This document shows, piece by piece, positions 10,670 to 22,242 of a stretch of 64,000 nucleotides of DNA. The stretch covers positions 62,001-126,000 of the forward strand of contig NW_026252092.1 of NCBI RefSeq assembly GCF_025399195.1, given 5' to 3'. The DNA is from Umbelopsis ramanniana AG (Eukaryota > Mucoromycota > Umbelopsidomycetes > Umbelopsidales > Umbelopsidaceae). Below the pieces are notes generated by a model that saw only the letters and a program-made list of their open reading frames with translations, was not told the DNA's origin and did no database searches. The position numbers and the translations under genes were made by a program. Numbering within the stretch: the first letter of the stretch is position 1; each line of letters begins with the position of its first letter.

Positions 10670-12058
10670 TTACGCAACTGCCACGCTGAGCATATCCAAA
10701 ATCTTCTCAAGCTTTGGGTTGGCTCCTAAATGACTAATTTCATCCCTTGCCTGTTGCTCCATGTCCTTGAGAAATGTCAAACAGTAGTTAAAAGTGTTTG
10801 TCTTCTCCAGCACCTGCAGACCGAAGCGCTTCAATTCCACTGATGTCGACCTCTGCTTTAATATATTCAACAATTGTCGGTTGGAGGGATCGGCCCGAAT
10901 TGAGTGTATAACAGGAAATGAAAATTTTCCTTCAGTAAAGTCCTCGCAAAATCCCTTATTGTCCGTGTACTGTTGAATGCAATGTTTGAGACTCAAATAA
11001 TGTTCCAGGCTACATGGTATCTCAAAGATGAAGATAGAGACTTACCTGTTTTGACTGTAGGTTCATGTAATCATCCCGAACTTGAAAGTGAATCCCTATC
11101 TTATTCACAAGAGGCGTATAATCTCTAGATGAATACAAGAAAGTGACATATTTAGTATACACGGCAATAACTATATGACTAGTTTGTCCTTCACTTACTT
11201 GTCTGATTTACTTGCTTCCTGCATGAGCTTGACGCCAAGCCTTAAGAGACCACCAGTTTCTAGTGCCGAATGAAGTTGAGATATCGAGTGGCTACAACAG
11301 CTCTAACCGTTTGTCACTTACTATTGTTGACCATTTCGATATACTCATCTTGGGTTGGACACGTGAGCGAGTCTCGCCAAAACAGCTCCATGCCTGTCAT
11401 ATGAGTGAGACTTAGAGAGAAGATATTTCTCAAGGTTCTGCATATTACACTTGCCTTGTCCTCGATGTAAATTAATTAATTCCTCTGTATATATATCTAC
11501 CATCTTGCTATTGCCTAACTTGATAATTTCATTCAACGCCAGGAAATACACATAATTGGCGCAGTTGACAGTTTGTGCTATGCCGTAGATTTTGTGTGCA
11601 ACAGGCACACCTCGCCGAAGGTCTGAGTCGTCCTCAACATCGTCCACCCTGTAAGTTTAAGGGATAAGTGATCAGTGAACTTTACGCCTTTAATTCCATA
11701 TTCGCCCAACGGTCAGGAGCCTAGTATGCAAGAACTGGTCCGGTCAACTTACAATAAGCTGGCATTATGAAGCATTTCAGTGACCTTTGTTATAACTTTC
11801 AGTTGGTCAGGAGGAACATGCATATAGTAATCGAAGGCATCAATGAGTCGACTTCGAATGTCTTTGCCTGGATGTTCACATAGGTATTTGAATGGTTCCA
11901 ATAAGATCTAAAGCCAGCGTGTCAATATATTAAGAAGCAGATTTCGGTAGATCTAGAGCATCATACCAAGTGATAATTGCTCTTACGTTGTCATTTTGGT
12001 CTAACTGAAGACCCATTTCTGATAAATCAGTCAAATTATTTGCAATAGAATGTGCCAT
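10670..12058 (-). CDS. BTS1: Geranylgeranyl diphosphate synthase
   Basis: This enzyme condenses farnesyl-PP with isopentenyl-PP to geranylgeranyl-PP for protein prenylation and carotenoid synthesis. The exons are 12058..11987, 11907..11753, 11648..11455, 11393..11322, 11259..11199, 11124..11046 and 10969..10670, giving 310 residues, the usual fungal size. Family marks after joining are the first Asp-rich motif DDVED (78-82) in [14 protein letters not shown], then [45 protein letters not shown], the second Asp-rich motif DDYMN (202-206) and [18 protein letters not shown]. The short residues before the first motif place it in the type that makes C20 products. The intron 11454..11394 begins with GC (AAG/GCAAGT); using it is the only way to join HRGQ to GMELFWRD. 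The gene is 96 bp downstream of RRP9 on the same strand. Confidence 0.96.
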
Positions 12059-12154
12059 TGAGAAAAGACGTAAAAAGTGGAAGTGGGAAGACAGTAACGT
12101 ATAATGTGACCTTTTTGATTTTTTATTGTTGGGGTTGCAGAATGTACAAATTGC

Positions 12155-14121
12155 TTATCGAGAAAATACGAGAAATCCATCATCGCCATCGGCTTGATCT
12201 TCTTCCCGATCTTCTTCTTCTAATTCGGTATCCAAAGTCTTGACGGGAAGCTCTAAAAGCCGTGCGCCGTTCTTAGCTTTCTTCATGCGAATCCATCGTC
12301 CCAAGGTCAATTCTTGGCCGACGCCAAGACTCAAGATGGTTTTCTTTGCTGGTGTAGTAAGAATTTGAAGATCATTAATCACACCGGCAATTGGTATCTG
12401 AGCGACTTGAGCAAAGTTTCGGTTGTTCGCGGAAATCTTCCATAGGCGGACGAACCCATCCCATGAACCAGATGCAAAAACGTCAGAATAAGGTAAGGTG
12501 GCCAAAGTCGTAATCCAGTAAGGGGTTCCGATGATTCCTTCCGATTCGCTCTCGTGTTCATTGATGCCATGCGCTATTGGATATGTAAAGACGGGTTTTT
12601 TACGATTGATATCCCACAGTGAGATCGATCTGTAAAAGTGCATTTAGAACCAGTTAAGGAAAGAGGGGTGTGTCACACTCGTATGGTTCAAAAGAATCCT
12701 TCCAACTTACCCGCTGTCTCCGCCAGTTACAAACATGTCTTCATCAACAAGTGCTATGCAGTCAAGGCAACCCTCGGCGTATCGTACAGTTCCAGAACCG
12801 TCCTTTTCCTTTACTTGAGCTCCTCCTCTGAAAACCAATTGCGATTCTTCCACAATCTTCCACATACGTGCGGTTTTGTCACGACCACCAACCGTTACAC
12901 ATCGCTCCCGCGCCAAGGTGTCTATATCAGTAATTTGATCTTGGTGACCAAAGAGTGTTTCTATATAAGATCGTTCGTCCACATTCCAAAGTTTTACGGT
13001 TCGATCATGCGATGCTGAATACAATTGATTTGCGCCTCTTCGAAATGCGAGACTCTGATTGAAAAGCACATCATGAGCAAAATCACACAAAATGGGAAAT
13101 ATGCTTCGCGGTACAATGAAACCTTACCGAAATACTGTCCTTGTGCTGCTTGAAGGCAACAATGTGTTTGTCTTCTGTAACTGACCATATGTGTATGGCT
13201 TTGTCTTTACCACCGCTGGCAAGGTATTGTCCGTCAGAGCTTAATGCCAGACAAAGGATGTGGTCGGTATGGCCATTAAAATTCTTCACACCTTTCCTTG
13301 CACCGGGGAAGGTGTGCAACTTTTTCATGGTGAGCGCATCCCCTGCAAATTATGTGTCAGTAACACAAAGGTATTCAACATGCTGTCTTTTAACATTCTA
13401 CTTACACTTGATGATGGATGCGTCTTTTGATGCTGTGTAAAGGAACTTTCCATTTTCTGTCATAGCTACGCTGGTAACAGCCAGTTGATGACCTTTGCAT
13501 TGCCGAATGGTTGAAATATCGACTCCAGAAAAGTCAAACTATAAAAGATAAGATTTAACAACGAAACTTTCTAAAGATGATCAAAGTCATAGTGACGGAT
13601 CCATACCTTGTCGGCAATTCGTCTATGAAGCTTTCCAGTTGTTTCAAACTAAAAGTATGCTTCGTTAGTGGTAGAACAAAAAGAGGAATATCGAATTTCA
13701 ATGTACTCACTGCATCTTGCTTCAGTCTCTCTGCTATTAAGTCTCTATCTATATCTTCAGCATCGAATCCGCCAATATCCTCTGCAAGTTTTCAGCTTCG
13801 TTAGCAACCATACGTTTCGGCCAAGGGGTGAATACGTATTTACTTACCATCTAATCCTTTTTGTATTCCTTCCAGGTATCCTTTGGCAAGTCTTATGCGC
13901 TTTTCTGCAGCAGTCTCCTGAATCTCTTCTTCTGATTCGACGTCGCTACCACGCAGTTCCATATCATCGATTCCTCCAGCACCTATTTGATCGTCATTAT
14001 CAGATTCATCGGCCGCTGCATCCCGGGATCTTTTGTTCCCTGCTGGTTTAGAAGGTCGTTTCTGGTTGCTGAAGCCTGGCTTCTTTCGTTTCCGAGTTGA
14101 TGCAAAGAAGGAATCGGACAT
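12155..14121 (-). CDS. RRP9: U3 snoRNP-associated WD40 protein Rrp9/U3-55K
   Basis: Rrp9 binds box B/C of U3 snoRNA in the nucleolus and helps process 18S pre-rRNA. The exons are 14121..13848, 13781..13711, 13648..13607, 13538..13406, 13342..13128, 13054..12711 and 12629..12155, 517 residues in total. The N-terminus is Lys/Arg-rich (RKRKKPGFSNQKRPSKP), a likely nucleolar signal, followed by an acidic stretch and the family helix ETAAEKRIRLAKGYLEGIQ. From about residue 150 come WD repeats: KGHQLAVTSVAMTENGKFL, GHTDHILCLALSSDGQYLASG, KDKAIHIW, ASHDRTVKLWNV, GGRDKTARMWKI, GDSGSISLWDI and GSWDGFVRLWKI. The tail is very acidic. It is divergent from the 14-3-3 gene. Confidence 0.95.
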
Positions 14122-14564
14122 TAGGTTACTAACTAAGCTGGGAGAGTACTCTGAAAAAAAAAAAAAAGTTGGTCTTCAGGCTGAAGGACAAAATTCGCTG
14201 TCCCAAGCCACCAGCCGTCACAGATATTTCCACAGACCCTCAATCCAGCCCAGGAGATGAAATAGCTGCAGCAACACTGTAAATCGACTTTGAATAGCTC
14301 AGCAGATATGTAAGAAGCGACTACTGATTTATATTAAATTCTAAACAAGTAGTATATTCAAATTAGAAAGTAAAACACCACTTTACTGTCGTAGTCTGCG
14401 CAATAGAATACTACCACGAGAGTATAGCGGTGACCTCGTTTGGAAGACAAAAATAAGCATAGACAATCAATTGATATTGACGTCATCATATGAGCCGTGG
14501 CCATTTGGTCTGATGTTGCAGTTCAACCTGCAGGCAGCAGTTGTTTCTCCTTACTCACAAAAAT
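14122..14564. promoter_or_regulatory. Divergent promoter of RRP9 and 14-3-3
   Basis: This 443-bp spacer carries the start of RRP9 (-) and of the 14-3-3 gene (+). A perfect CRE/ATF palindrome TGACGTCA is at 14478..14485, 80 bp before the 14-3-3 ATG. An A-run lies at 14152-14166 next to RRP9. Factor binding is inferred from the consensus only. Confidence 0.55.
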
Positions 14565-15852
14565 ATGTCTGCCGTAAGTACTACACTTCCTGTTCCATCT
14601 CTTATCAGAGGCAGTAAACAACAAGGCACAACGCCTTCAAAATTGAACGTGAATGGTTGTCATCTGCGTCGCGCTTTACTCCATTTTACTTTGCTTTATT
14701 TTTTCCTTCATGACGCGATCTGTCATATCACTAACATTAGTAAACCCCCTCCTCAGGAACGCGACCAGACCGTCTACCTTGCCAAATTGGCTGAACAAGC
14801 CGAACGATACGATGGTAAGGTTACATTTCTATTTGCATTTGAGCTTATGTTTTACAATCCTTAATTGACGTTGTCAACACTGTCATCAGAGATGGTCACC
14901 TATATGAAGGATGTTGCAAAGGTAAATACTGCAATCAACCCCCTTACTTTGGTGTTATGGGCCCCAATTTATAAAGTCCGTCATCTATTGTATGGAAGAA
15001 CTAACCTCCTTGATCTGTTGATAGCTTGGTGTCGACCTGACTGTTGAAGAGCGAAACTTGCTTTCCGTCGCTTACAAGAACGTCATTGGTGCCCGCCGTG
15101 CTTCTTGGCGCATTGTTTCATCAATTGAGCAAAAGGAAGAGAGCAAGGGTAACGAATCTCACGTTGGCAAGATCAAGTCTTACCGTCAAAAGATTGAAGC
15201 CGAGCTCAAGGATGTCTGCTCCGACATCTTGGAGGTCTTGGAAGCCTATTTGATTCCCAACGCACAGGCTGGTGAATCCAGTGTCTTCTACTTCAAGATG
15301 TATGTATAGTCTCTTTTTATTACTTGATGGTGTCGATGATTTTTGTTCTGACAACATGGGCGTGTTGGCGTTATAGGAAGGGCGATTACCACCGTTATCT
15401 CGCTGAATTTGCTGCTGGAGATGTCCGCAAGGATGCTGCTACCGCTGCTCATGAAGCCTACAAGGCCGCCACTGAAATTGCACAGACAGAATTACCCCCA
15501 ACCCACCCCATCCGCCTTGGTCTTGCTCTTAACTTCTCTGTCTTCTACTATGAGATTCTTAACTCCCCTGACCGCGCTTGCCATTTGGCCAAGCAGGCCT
15601 TCGACGATGCCATTGCTGAGCTTGACACCCTTTCTGAAGAGAGCTACAAGGATTCCACTTTGATCATGCAACTTCTCAGAGACAACTTGACCTTGTGGAC
15701 TTCCGACCTTCAAGACGGTAAGAAGTTTGATTTGGTGTTGAAAATATGTTTGGATATAGTCATACTAATCCTGCCATCCATTGTTTATGTATTTAGATAC
15801 CGATGCCAAGGCCGAAGAGCCCAAGGAAGAGGAAGCGGAAGAGTCCAAGTAG
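14565..15852 (+). CDS. BMH1: 14-3-3 protein
   Basis: 14-3-3 dimers bind phospho-Ser/Thr motifs and modulate many kinases, transporters and transcription factors. The exons are 14565..14573, 14757..14814, 14890..14921, 15025..15299, 15377..15717 and 15797..15852, 256 residues. The first coding exon is only 9 nt (Met-Ser-Ala). Both family signatures are intact: [20 protein letters not shown] and [18 protein letters not shown]. The phosphopeptide-binding basic residues are present (Lys in YKNV, Arg in ARRASWR, and RYLAEF). The tail is short and acidic ([12 protein letters not shown]), as in fungal members. Codon use is strongly biased to C-ending codons, which fits high expression. Exon 5 carries most of the C-terminal helices. 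Confidence 0.97.
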
Positions 15853-16078
15853 ATATAGTTTTTATGAAGTGATATGACCTGATTGGCAGATACTATTTTT
15901 TTCAGTTTGAAGTAGCTATAATACATGTCAAAAAATAGCTATAAAAAAAGGAGCTGATAACGGAGCGCTATCAGCAAACTTTAAATATCCCACTTTTATA
16001 ACTGCTATCTAAATGACCGAGTTCAGAGATTGGTTGTTTGTTCTTCATACTTTTTTCTTTCAACCACTTACTTCCACT

Positions 16079-17426
16079 ATGGACCATATCCCTGTTATTG
16101 ACTTTGGATTGTTTGAATCGGATCCCAAAGCTGTAGCTGCTGCTGTTCGATCGGCATGCGAAAGTATAGGATTCTTGTATCTGACCAATTTCGGTATTCC
16201 GCAAGCTGAGGTAGAGCGAGCATTCAGCCTAGTAAGTCTGCCCTCAGAGCTCTAGTAATTGAACTGAAGGCAACTGAACTAACCATACATGTAGTCTGCC
16301 GAGTTCTTTAACCAACCTATTGAGGAGAAGAGAAAGGAAGAAATTACTTCAAATAACCTTGGCTACGTTGGCATGCGTAAAGAGATGTAAGTTACACTTT
16401 GTTTCGAAAGTTTTGGCCGTTCATATCCCGTTTACTGACGGTACCATCATAGTCTTGACCCCGGTGTACAGAAATATGGAGACACCAAAGAGTAAGGGTG
16501 CAATTGAATGATGATCAGTGAAATTAGATATTAATCGGTTGGGTTATAGATGCTTCAATTTCGGAAAGCTGGTCGATGGTGAGCCCATCCAAGTTCTTCC
16601 GTCGGTAATAGCAGAAAAAAAGGAGTTTATTGGCAAATTTTCTGTTGTAAGACTCTGTTTGTTGGTTCTCACGAGATAAGACACAACCCCGTATTGACTG
16701 GCATCTATGTTTAGGATTGTCACAAGTTATGTGGCAGAATCCTACAAGCCTTTGCAATAGCCATGGAGGTAAGTAGCAGAGAGTGGCGTTTTCAACCTAG
16801 CATCACTTACAAATACAGCATGTGTTCAGATCAAAGAGGAAGACGGAGGTATACATTACTTTGAAGATAGACACAAATACACTGAGCGGTGTGGAAGTGT
16901 TCTCCGATTCTTGAAGTACCCCAAAGGAGACAACGCCGACCCCACAGAAACTGTGAGAGCCGGGAGGTGAGGTCATGTTTATAGGTTTCGTAAGTCAAAG
17001 TAGTGATGATGTACTTAACAGATTTCTCACCGCGTACGAAATAGCCACTCAGATTACGGATCCATCACCTTGTTGTTCCAGAACGGAATTCCAGGACTGG
17101 AAGTGCAAGCTAGTCGAACACACTGGATTTCAGCTCCCATTATACCCGGTGCTGTTTTGGTGAACATCGGCGATCAGATGGAATATTGGACTGGCGGACG
17201 GTTTAAGTCTACCAAGCACCGCGTTGTTTTCCTTCCCGAGCATGCCCAGTATGATCGTTATTCGATCGCCTACTTCTGCCAGGCCAATGATGAAGTACTT
17301 TTGGACGTTATACCAAGCCCGCTTTCGACTGGGGAAAAAGTCAATGCAGACAAGCCGATCATGACTGCTGGTGAATACTTACAAGAGCGACTTGCCCGTA
17401 CTTACAAGTTCGTTGCGGCAGCATGA
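16079..17426 (+). CDS. 2-oxoglutarate/Fe(II)-dependent dioxygenase, copy 1
   Basis: This is an isopenicillin-N-synthase-like oxygenase. The exons are 16079..16231, 16295..16386, 16453..16491, 16550..16646, 16715..16768, 16830..16966 and 17045..17426, 317 residues. It opens with the DIOX_N type start IPVIDFG and keeps the iron ligands His192 and Asp194 (HSDYGSITLLFQ) and His249 (STKHRVV), plus the 2OG-binding Arg262-x-Ser264 (RYS). The substrate is unknown; plant and fungal relatives act on small molecules such as gibberellins, flavonoids or pyrimidines. An in-frame ATG at 16013 would add 22 mostly hydrophobic residues; I chose 16079 because copy 2 starts there (MEEIPVIDFG). The second copy follows 650 bp downstream on the same strand, with the same intron positions. 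Confidence 0.93.
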
Positions 17427-18078
17427 GGGAACATTAGGTCTACAGCTTTATAGCCTTTCATTCTTACTTGTAAAGTTGAGGTCTTCCGTCAAAGTTCTTC
17501 TGGGAGGAACGATGGACATGCTTGTCATCAATTGAAATGGAACAAGTTAATTTAAACAACGAGAACAAGATAATTTTTTTAATTTTACCAATGAGTCGTA
17601 AAAGATTGGGTTACATAAAAGGGGTAATCATATCAAGGATCAATGGTCGTGGTATAAACGTGCATATAATGTACGATGGAAGGGGCCTAGTATAGCTTTC
17701 AACGAATTGAAAGAGGGTCAGAACGGTATATAGGATGGCTCAATGGCTCAAGACAATGGTCTCAAGGAAGAACCGCCACTATTGATATCCCGTGCCTTGT
17801 TGCGAGCGATCTTCCGATATAGATAACTTTAATTTCTGCAGAAAGTAAGTGCGACATTGATAGATAATGGCAAGATATAGCATATCGTAATGGGTGCGAA
17901 TTTTAGTAGACCAGTCATTTTGCTGGCTACAATTCCACTTATGTAACCTTAAGATAGCTTCTCTTGTAGAAAGGAAAGATCCGGAACTGGTATCTTGAGA
18001 GGACATATAAAGGATGTGTGCGGAGAAGTGACTATGTTCTATTCTTCTTTTTCCATTCGTTTCGAGTGATTGTACAAG
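17427..18078. other. Spacer between the oxygenase copies
   Basis: The spacer holds the 3' region of copy 1 and the promoter of copy 2. It is A/T-rich, with a T-run at 17575-17583. A minus-strand ORF at 17779-18204 overlaps copy 2 and is treated as chance. Confidence 0.5.
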
Positions 18079-19482
18079 ATGGAGGAAATTCCTGTTATTG
18101 ACTTTGGAAAGTTTGATTCCGATCCCGTTGCTGTTGCAGCTGCCATTCGTGAAGCTTGCGAATCTATTGGATTTCTTTTCCTCAAGAATGTGGGGATTCC
18201 TCAACCCGAGATCGACGAAATGTTCGAGTTGGTAAGGGTCTCCGAGCCTACGGAATACAAAATCTTTCCATGCTCTCTTTCTTGATGACTTTTAACTCAT
18301 GTGCCGCAATCCATATGCAGGGAAAAGAATTCTTTGATCAGCCAGTTGAAACCAAAGCTCAATTCGATATTCAGGCTAACAATGTTGGATACAGTGCTCT
18401 TCATCGTGAAGTGTAAGTATTGAACATTCAAGACCAGACGTTATCATATTCGGAGATTAACCTCTCGAAACATTTTATGTTACTCATCTCAGCCTTGACC
18501 CGGCGACCCAAAAGACTGGTGACAGCAAGGAGTAAGTTTTGAACCGATTGCCTTTGTAGTAAGCATCGGGGTGTTTGGTGGAAATTCTGACAATGGCTTG
18601 ATAGAGCTTTTAACTTTGGCAAGTGGCTGAACGGTGAAGCTGCTGGCGAAATGCCCGAACCTTTCAAAGCTAAGGAGGATATAACTCGCAAGTTCTCTGA
18701 GGTAAGTTTTCGAAAATCTAGCTGTGAACAGCAACACTGTCCTCATATGTTAACGACGCGGTGCCATTTAGGACTGTCACAAGGTTTGCAGCCGGATTCT
18801 TCAAGCATTCGCTATTGCCTTAGAAGTATGTAGTATTTCACAGAAAGCCAATGTTAAGAGCGTGTCAGCAATACTAATGCAAATCAACAGATCAAAGAAG
18901 AGGATGGAGGCATTCATTACTTCGAAAAGCGACACGATTATGATACTCCTTGCGGAAGTATTCTGAGATTGTTGAAGTATCCCAAGGGTGGCGATACTGA
19001 TACTGACGAAATCGTCAGAGCCGGAAGGTACGCTTATTGTGAGAGCAAAGGACTTGGCAATATGGCAAATGAGATTGACCGTTCATGCGTCTTATAGTCA
19101 CTCTGATTATGGCTCGATCACTTTATTGTTTCAGCATGGAATTCCAGGACTGGAGGTACAGGCTAGCCGAACAAACTGGATTTCGGCTCCAGTCATCCCT
19201 GGTGCCGTTTTGGTAAACATAGGTGACCAAATGGAATATTGGACTGGCGGTCGATTCAAATCAACCAAGCACCGTGTTGTTTTCCTTCCTGAGCACGCAC
19301 AAAATGATCGCTATTCCATCGCTTACTTCTGCCACGCGAACGACGAGGTACCTCTCGATGTAATTCCTAGTGTCGTTCTTAAGGACAACCAGATCGGCCA
19401 GGATCAACCAATTAAGACTGCTGGCCAGCACTTGAGAGAACGTCTTGAAGAAACATACAAGTTTTCCGAATCGGCTATGTAA
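18079..19482 (+). CDS. 2-oxoglutarate/Fe(II)-dependent dioxygenase, copy 2
   Basis: This is a tandem paralogue of the upstream oxygenase. The exons are 18079..18231, 18321..18412, 18493..18531, 18605..18701, 18772..18825, 18891..19027 and 19098..19482, 318 residues. The first six coding exons match copy 1 exactly in length (153, 92, 39, 97, 54 and 137 nt), and the last differs by one codon. All catalytic residues are kept: His192, Asp194 (HSDYGSITLLFQ), His249 (STKHRVV) and Arg-x-Ser (RYSIAYF). Differences cluster in the 4th exon (KWLNGEAAGEMPEPFKAKED against KLVDGEPIQVLPSVIAEKKE), a region that in this fold is near the substrate pocket entrance, so the two copies may differ in substrate. Introns are diverged, so the duplication is not recent. 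Confidence 0.94.
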
Positions 19483-19796
19483 ATTGAGAAAGAACCATGA
19501 TTTATCCATGGTTTTATCCGGGTGTATGGAATTGCCTAATGTACTTGTTGTATTCTCCTCCATTATAGAGCATTATTGTCATTTACAACCAATTTTTTAG
19601 TAATAGAAACACATGGTTAATAAGATCCAGTGTCTTGAAAGAACTGATATCCTCGCAATGTTTAAGAATAATTTCACAGCTGTTTATTTTGGTGTATTGA
19701 TACGGATGTCGAACATATATATATATATAGTTTTTGATGGTGACAACAGCGTCGAAAGTATACACAATCAGTATTATCATTTATTTTTATGGAAGA
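19483..19796. other. Convergent 3' spacer
   Basis: Copy 2 of the oxygenase (+) and the CCCH zinc-finger gene (-) end here. The spacer includes a short (AT)n run near 19713-19726. Nothing else is seen. Confidence 0.5.
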
Positions 19797-21383
19797 TCAG
19801 TCCATCAGGAACGTCATTTCAATATCACCATCCATCCGCCTTTCAAAGCTTTCTCGTGACCTGTCAGTAGACTGCACAAAGTCAGTTGTTTCTTGAGAAT
19901 CCCTCATGGCGAGACCTACGGAAGGCTCTGACGCTCGTCTGCGATCATCCCGCATTCGCAATATGTCTTTGGTCAGCTCCAATTCATAGCCATTAGAAGT
20001 GATCGAGCTCAATTTCTCCGTGAATAAGTTTTCAAACAGACCAGCGTAGGATGTAGCTTGGGAATCAGGTAAAGTACTCAAACGTTGTTTAGGTCTTCGG
20101 ATGGTTTTTGAGGTTCGTTCAGATGAGACCGTAGCAAATATTTCGTCTAACGAACGAGCAAGATTGGCATCGTCGCCAATATCTTGAGACGTGTACGACT
20201 TTTGGTTATTTGATGACCATTCATCATTGAAGTAGCTAGCCCCTTCCAATGAAGTCATCGCTGCGGGACGAGGGGATGAGTGTTGAAAATAGTTTCGCCC
20301 TTGTGGAACATAAAAGGCGCTATTGCTAAAACCATCGGTAATACTACTGCTTGTGGAGTAAGGCTCTACCGAATTAAGGGATTGTGAAATGGGTGTACGT
20401 GGACTGGAAAATCGGTTGTCAATATTTGGCGTGGTTACATTGGATGCGATCGGGCTAAGCTCCTTCCAGCTGGGAAACATGTCTGAGACGCGATGATCTT
20501 CTTTGTTCGAACCTGTATCGCTCAAGAGGGACGATGACTCGTTTGTACAGGCAAGGTCCCACTCATAAAAATTTAGACTACTCTCTGTACTTGCTCCTCT
20601 GTACATCATTCTACTGCTCATGGGAGATCCATAAATGTTCGGTGATGTTGTAAGAAAGGAATGCGACAGGGCACATTTGTTGCCAAATTTACAAGATCCC
20701 TTCAGGTAGTACTTGCAAACGGTTGTCGATGCATGGTCTGGATTGCTGCTGTGTAAAAAAGGGCAATTTGCGCCTATTGTACAATTGGTATCAGTGAAAG
20801 CACGTTTGACAGGTATACGGAAATTCCATGGAAATGAAAATTGAATATGGAAAGAAATTAGTACCTGCTGTGCAAGCATCGTTCCTATAAAATTTACATG
20901 GTATATTTGCCGTTCCTGTAGGTTGTCATCATCGTTACTGCAAGAGTGACAGGATCATGAAAATCAGCGTTTTCTATGGGTTATACCTCTACTTTGTCTT
21001 GGAGAATGGTCCAACGACTCCTCTGTACTTTGAATAGCGTAACTTTTTGCCTTTCTTAGGATAGGAGTTCGTGCTTGGGATGTGACTGGAGAGCTGGAAA
21101 TGGACAGCTCAGCCATTGGGTTGATCGTATGGTAGGTTGCTACCATGGTAGGCGAAGATGAAGATGAATAATGAGGAAGCAATGCTCTATGTGAGGGTCC
21201 TATGAATGAACCGTATGCAGTCGATTGTGTCCTTGAAAAAGAAAGGAGATGAGTTGAAACCTTGTTACTACCTCAGTTTTTCAGTGGTAAAATAACGGGA
21301 GAAACAAGGATGAACCTTTCAGTAGCTTGAGGACTCAACCCAAGAAGATTTTTTAAGCGATGTTCTGTAGACAGCATTTTCAT
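19797..21383 (-). CDS. CCCH-type zinc-finger protein
   Basis: This is a likely RNA-binding regulator. The exons are 21383..21316, 21231..20987, 20915..20865 and 20773..19797, 446 residues. Two complete C-x7-C-x5-C-x3-H fingers appear only after splicing: Cys111, Cys119, Cys125, His129 (CKFYRNDACTAGANCPFLH, split by intron 3) and Cys141, Cys149, Cys155, His159 (CKYYLKGSCKFGNKCALSH). This paired-finger layout resembles yeast Lee1 and makorin-type proteins. The N-terminus holds a short helix (EHRLKNLLGLSPQ) and Ser-rich sequence. The C-terminal 290 residues are disordered and rich in Ser/Thr/Asn, with likely phosphorylation sites (RRASEPS). The donor of intron 1 is a weak GTTCAT, so exon 1 is the least certain. 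It is divergent from the copper transporter gene. Confidence 0.88.
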
Positions 21384-21572
21384 TGAGTGTTATGTGTTTG
21401 ATTAATTTTATGTTTATGTGAAGTAGGGAAGACGATTCTCCTGACGTTAGGGCGATCAGAAGTGATTGTTCAGTGGAAATTTTGTCTCCTCGTCCCTCAG
21501 GTGATCATCCCCTCCATTCGCCCCTTTTGTTTCTTCTGTATCTGCTAGAGAAAAATAGCCCCAAGTAATATA
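21384..21572. promoter_or_regulatory. Divergent promoter of the CCCH and Ctr genes
   Basis: A 189-bp spacer separates the two start codons. It is pyrimidine-rich towards the Ctr start. I looked for the TTTGCTC copper-response core and did not find it. Confidence 0.45.
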
Positions 21573-22242
21573 ATGGACCACGGACACGGCGATATGGATA
21601 TGTGTAAAATGAATGTAAGCCCATCCCTACAGAAGTGGACATATCATCGATATATATTTGATACCTTCTTCTCTTCGCAGATGCTTTTTAATTGGGATGT
21701 AGAAAATGTCTGCATTGTATTTGAATGGTGGCGGATAAAGTCTCCGTTCGGGTTGTTACTGTCCTGTTTTATTATCGCCGGTGTAGCCGCAGGTTATGAA
21801 TTCCTTCGACACGCATCACGAGAATACGACGATGAGATCGTTGCTGCAAACAAGAAGAAGGATGCCAGTCGGCGATTGGAGGATGAACATGCTGAAAACG
21901 ACGGTCTCTTGAGCACATCAGCTTCAGCGCTGACTAGGTATGGCTCTCAGAAAAATAGGGGGAGGAGACGTGATACGCATTCTGAAATCGCTGATCCCCT
22001 TAGTGCGTGTTACCTGCATATTCTAACAATGATGCTTACTTTTACATCGTAGTATATCACAGCAGCAGAAAGTCACACGTTCGATCATCTATGCTGTTCT
22101 AGTCGGTATCTCCTTTTGGCTAATGCTCGTGTTCATGACTTATAATGGCTTCCTCATGATCAGCGTAGTCGTTGGAGCTGGCTTGGGCCACTATGCATTC
22201 GGTGGCAACCTTCCTACAGATCGCGGAATACAGTGCCACTGA
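21573..22242 (+). CDS. Ctr-family copper transporter
   Basis: This protein imports Cu(I) as a trimeric channel. The exons are 21573..21614, 21681..21937 and 22053..22242, 162 residues. The N-terminus MDHGHGDMDMCKMN has the Met/His copper-binding character of the family, though it is short. Helix 1 is about 36-55 (FGLLLSCFIIAGVAAGYEF), helix 2 about 111-130 with the copper-gating motif M124-x3-M128 (MLVFM), and helix 3 follows at once with G141-x3-G145 packing (GAGLG). The cytosolic loop between helices 1 and 2 is about 50 residues, charged and Ser-rich. The protein ends in GIQCH, a Cys-His end that resembles the HCH tail of human CTR1. The location (plasma membrane or vacuole) cannot be decided from sequence. 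Confidence 0.95.
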
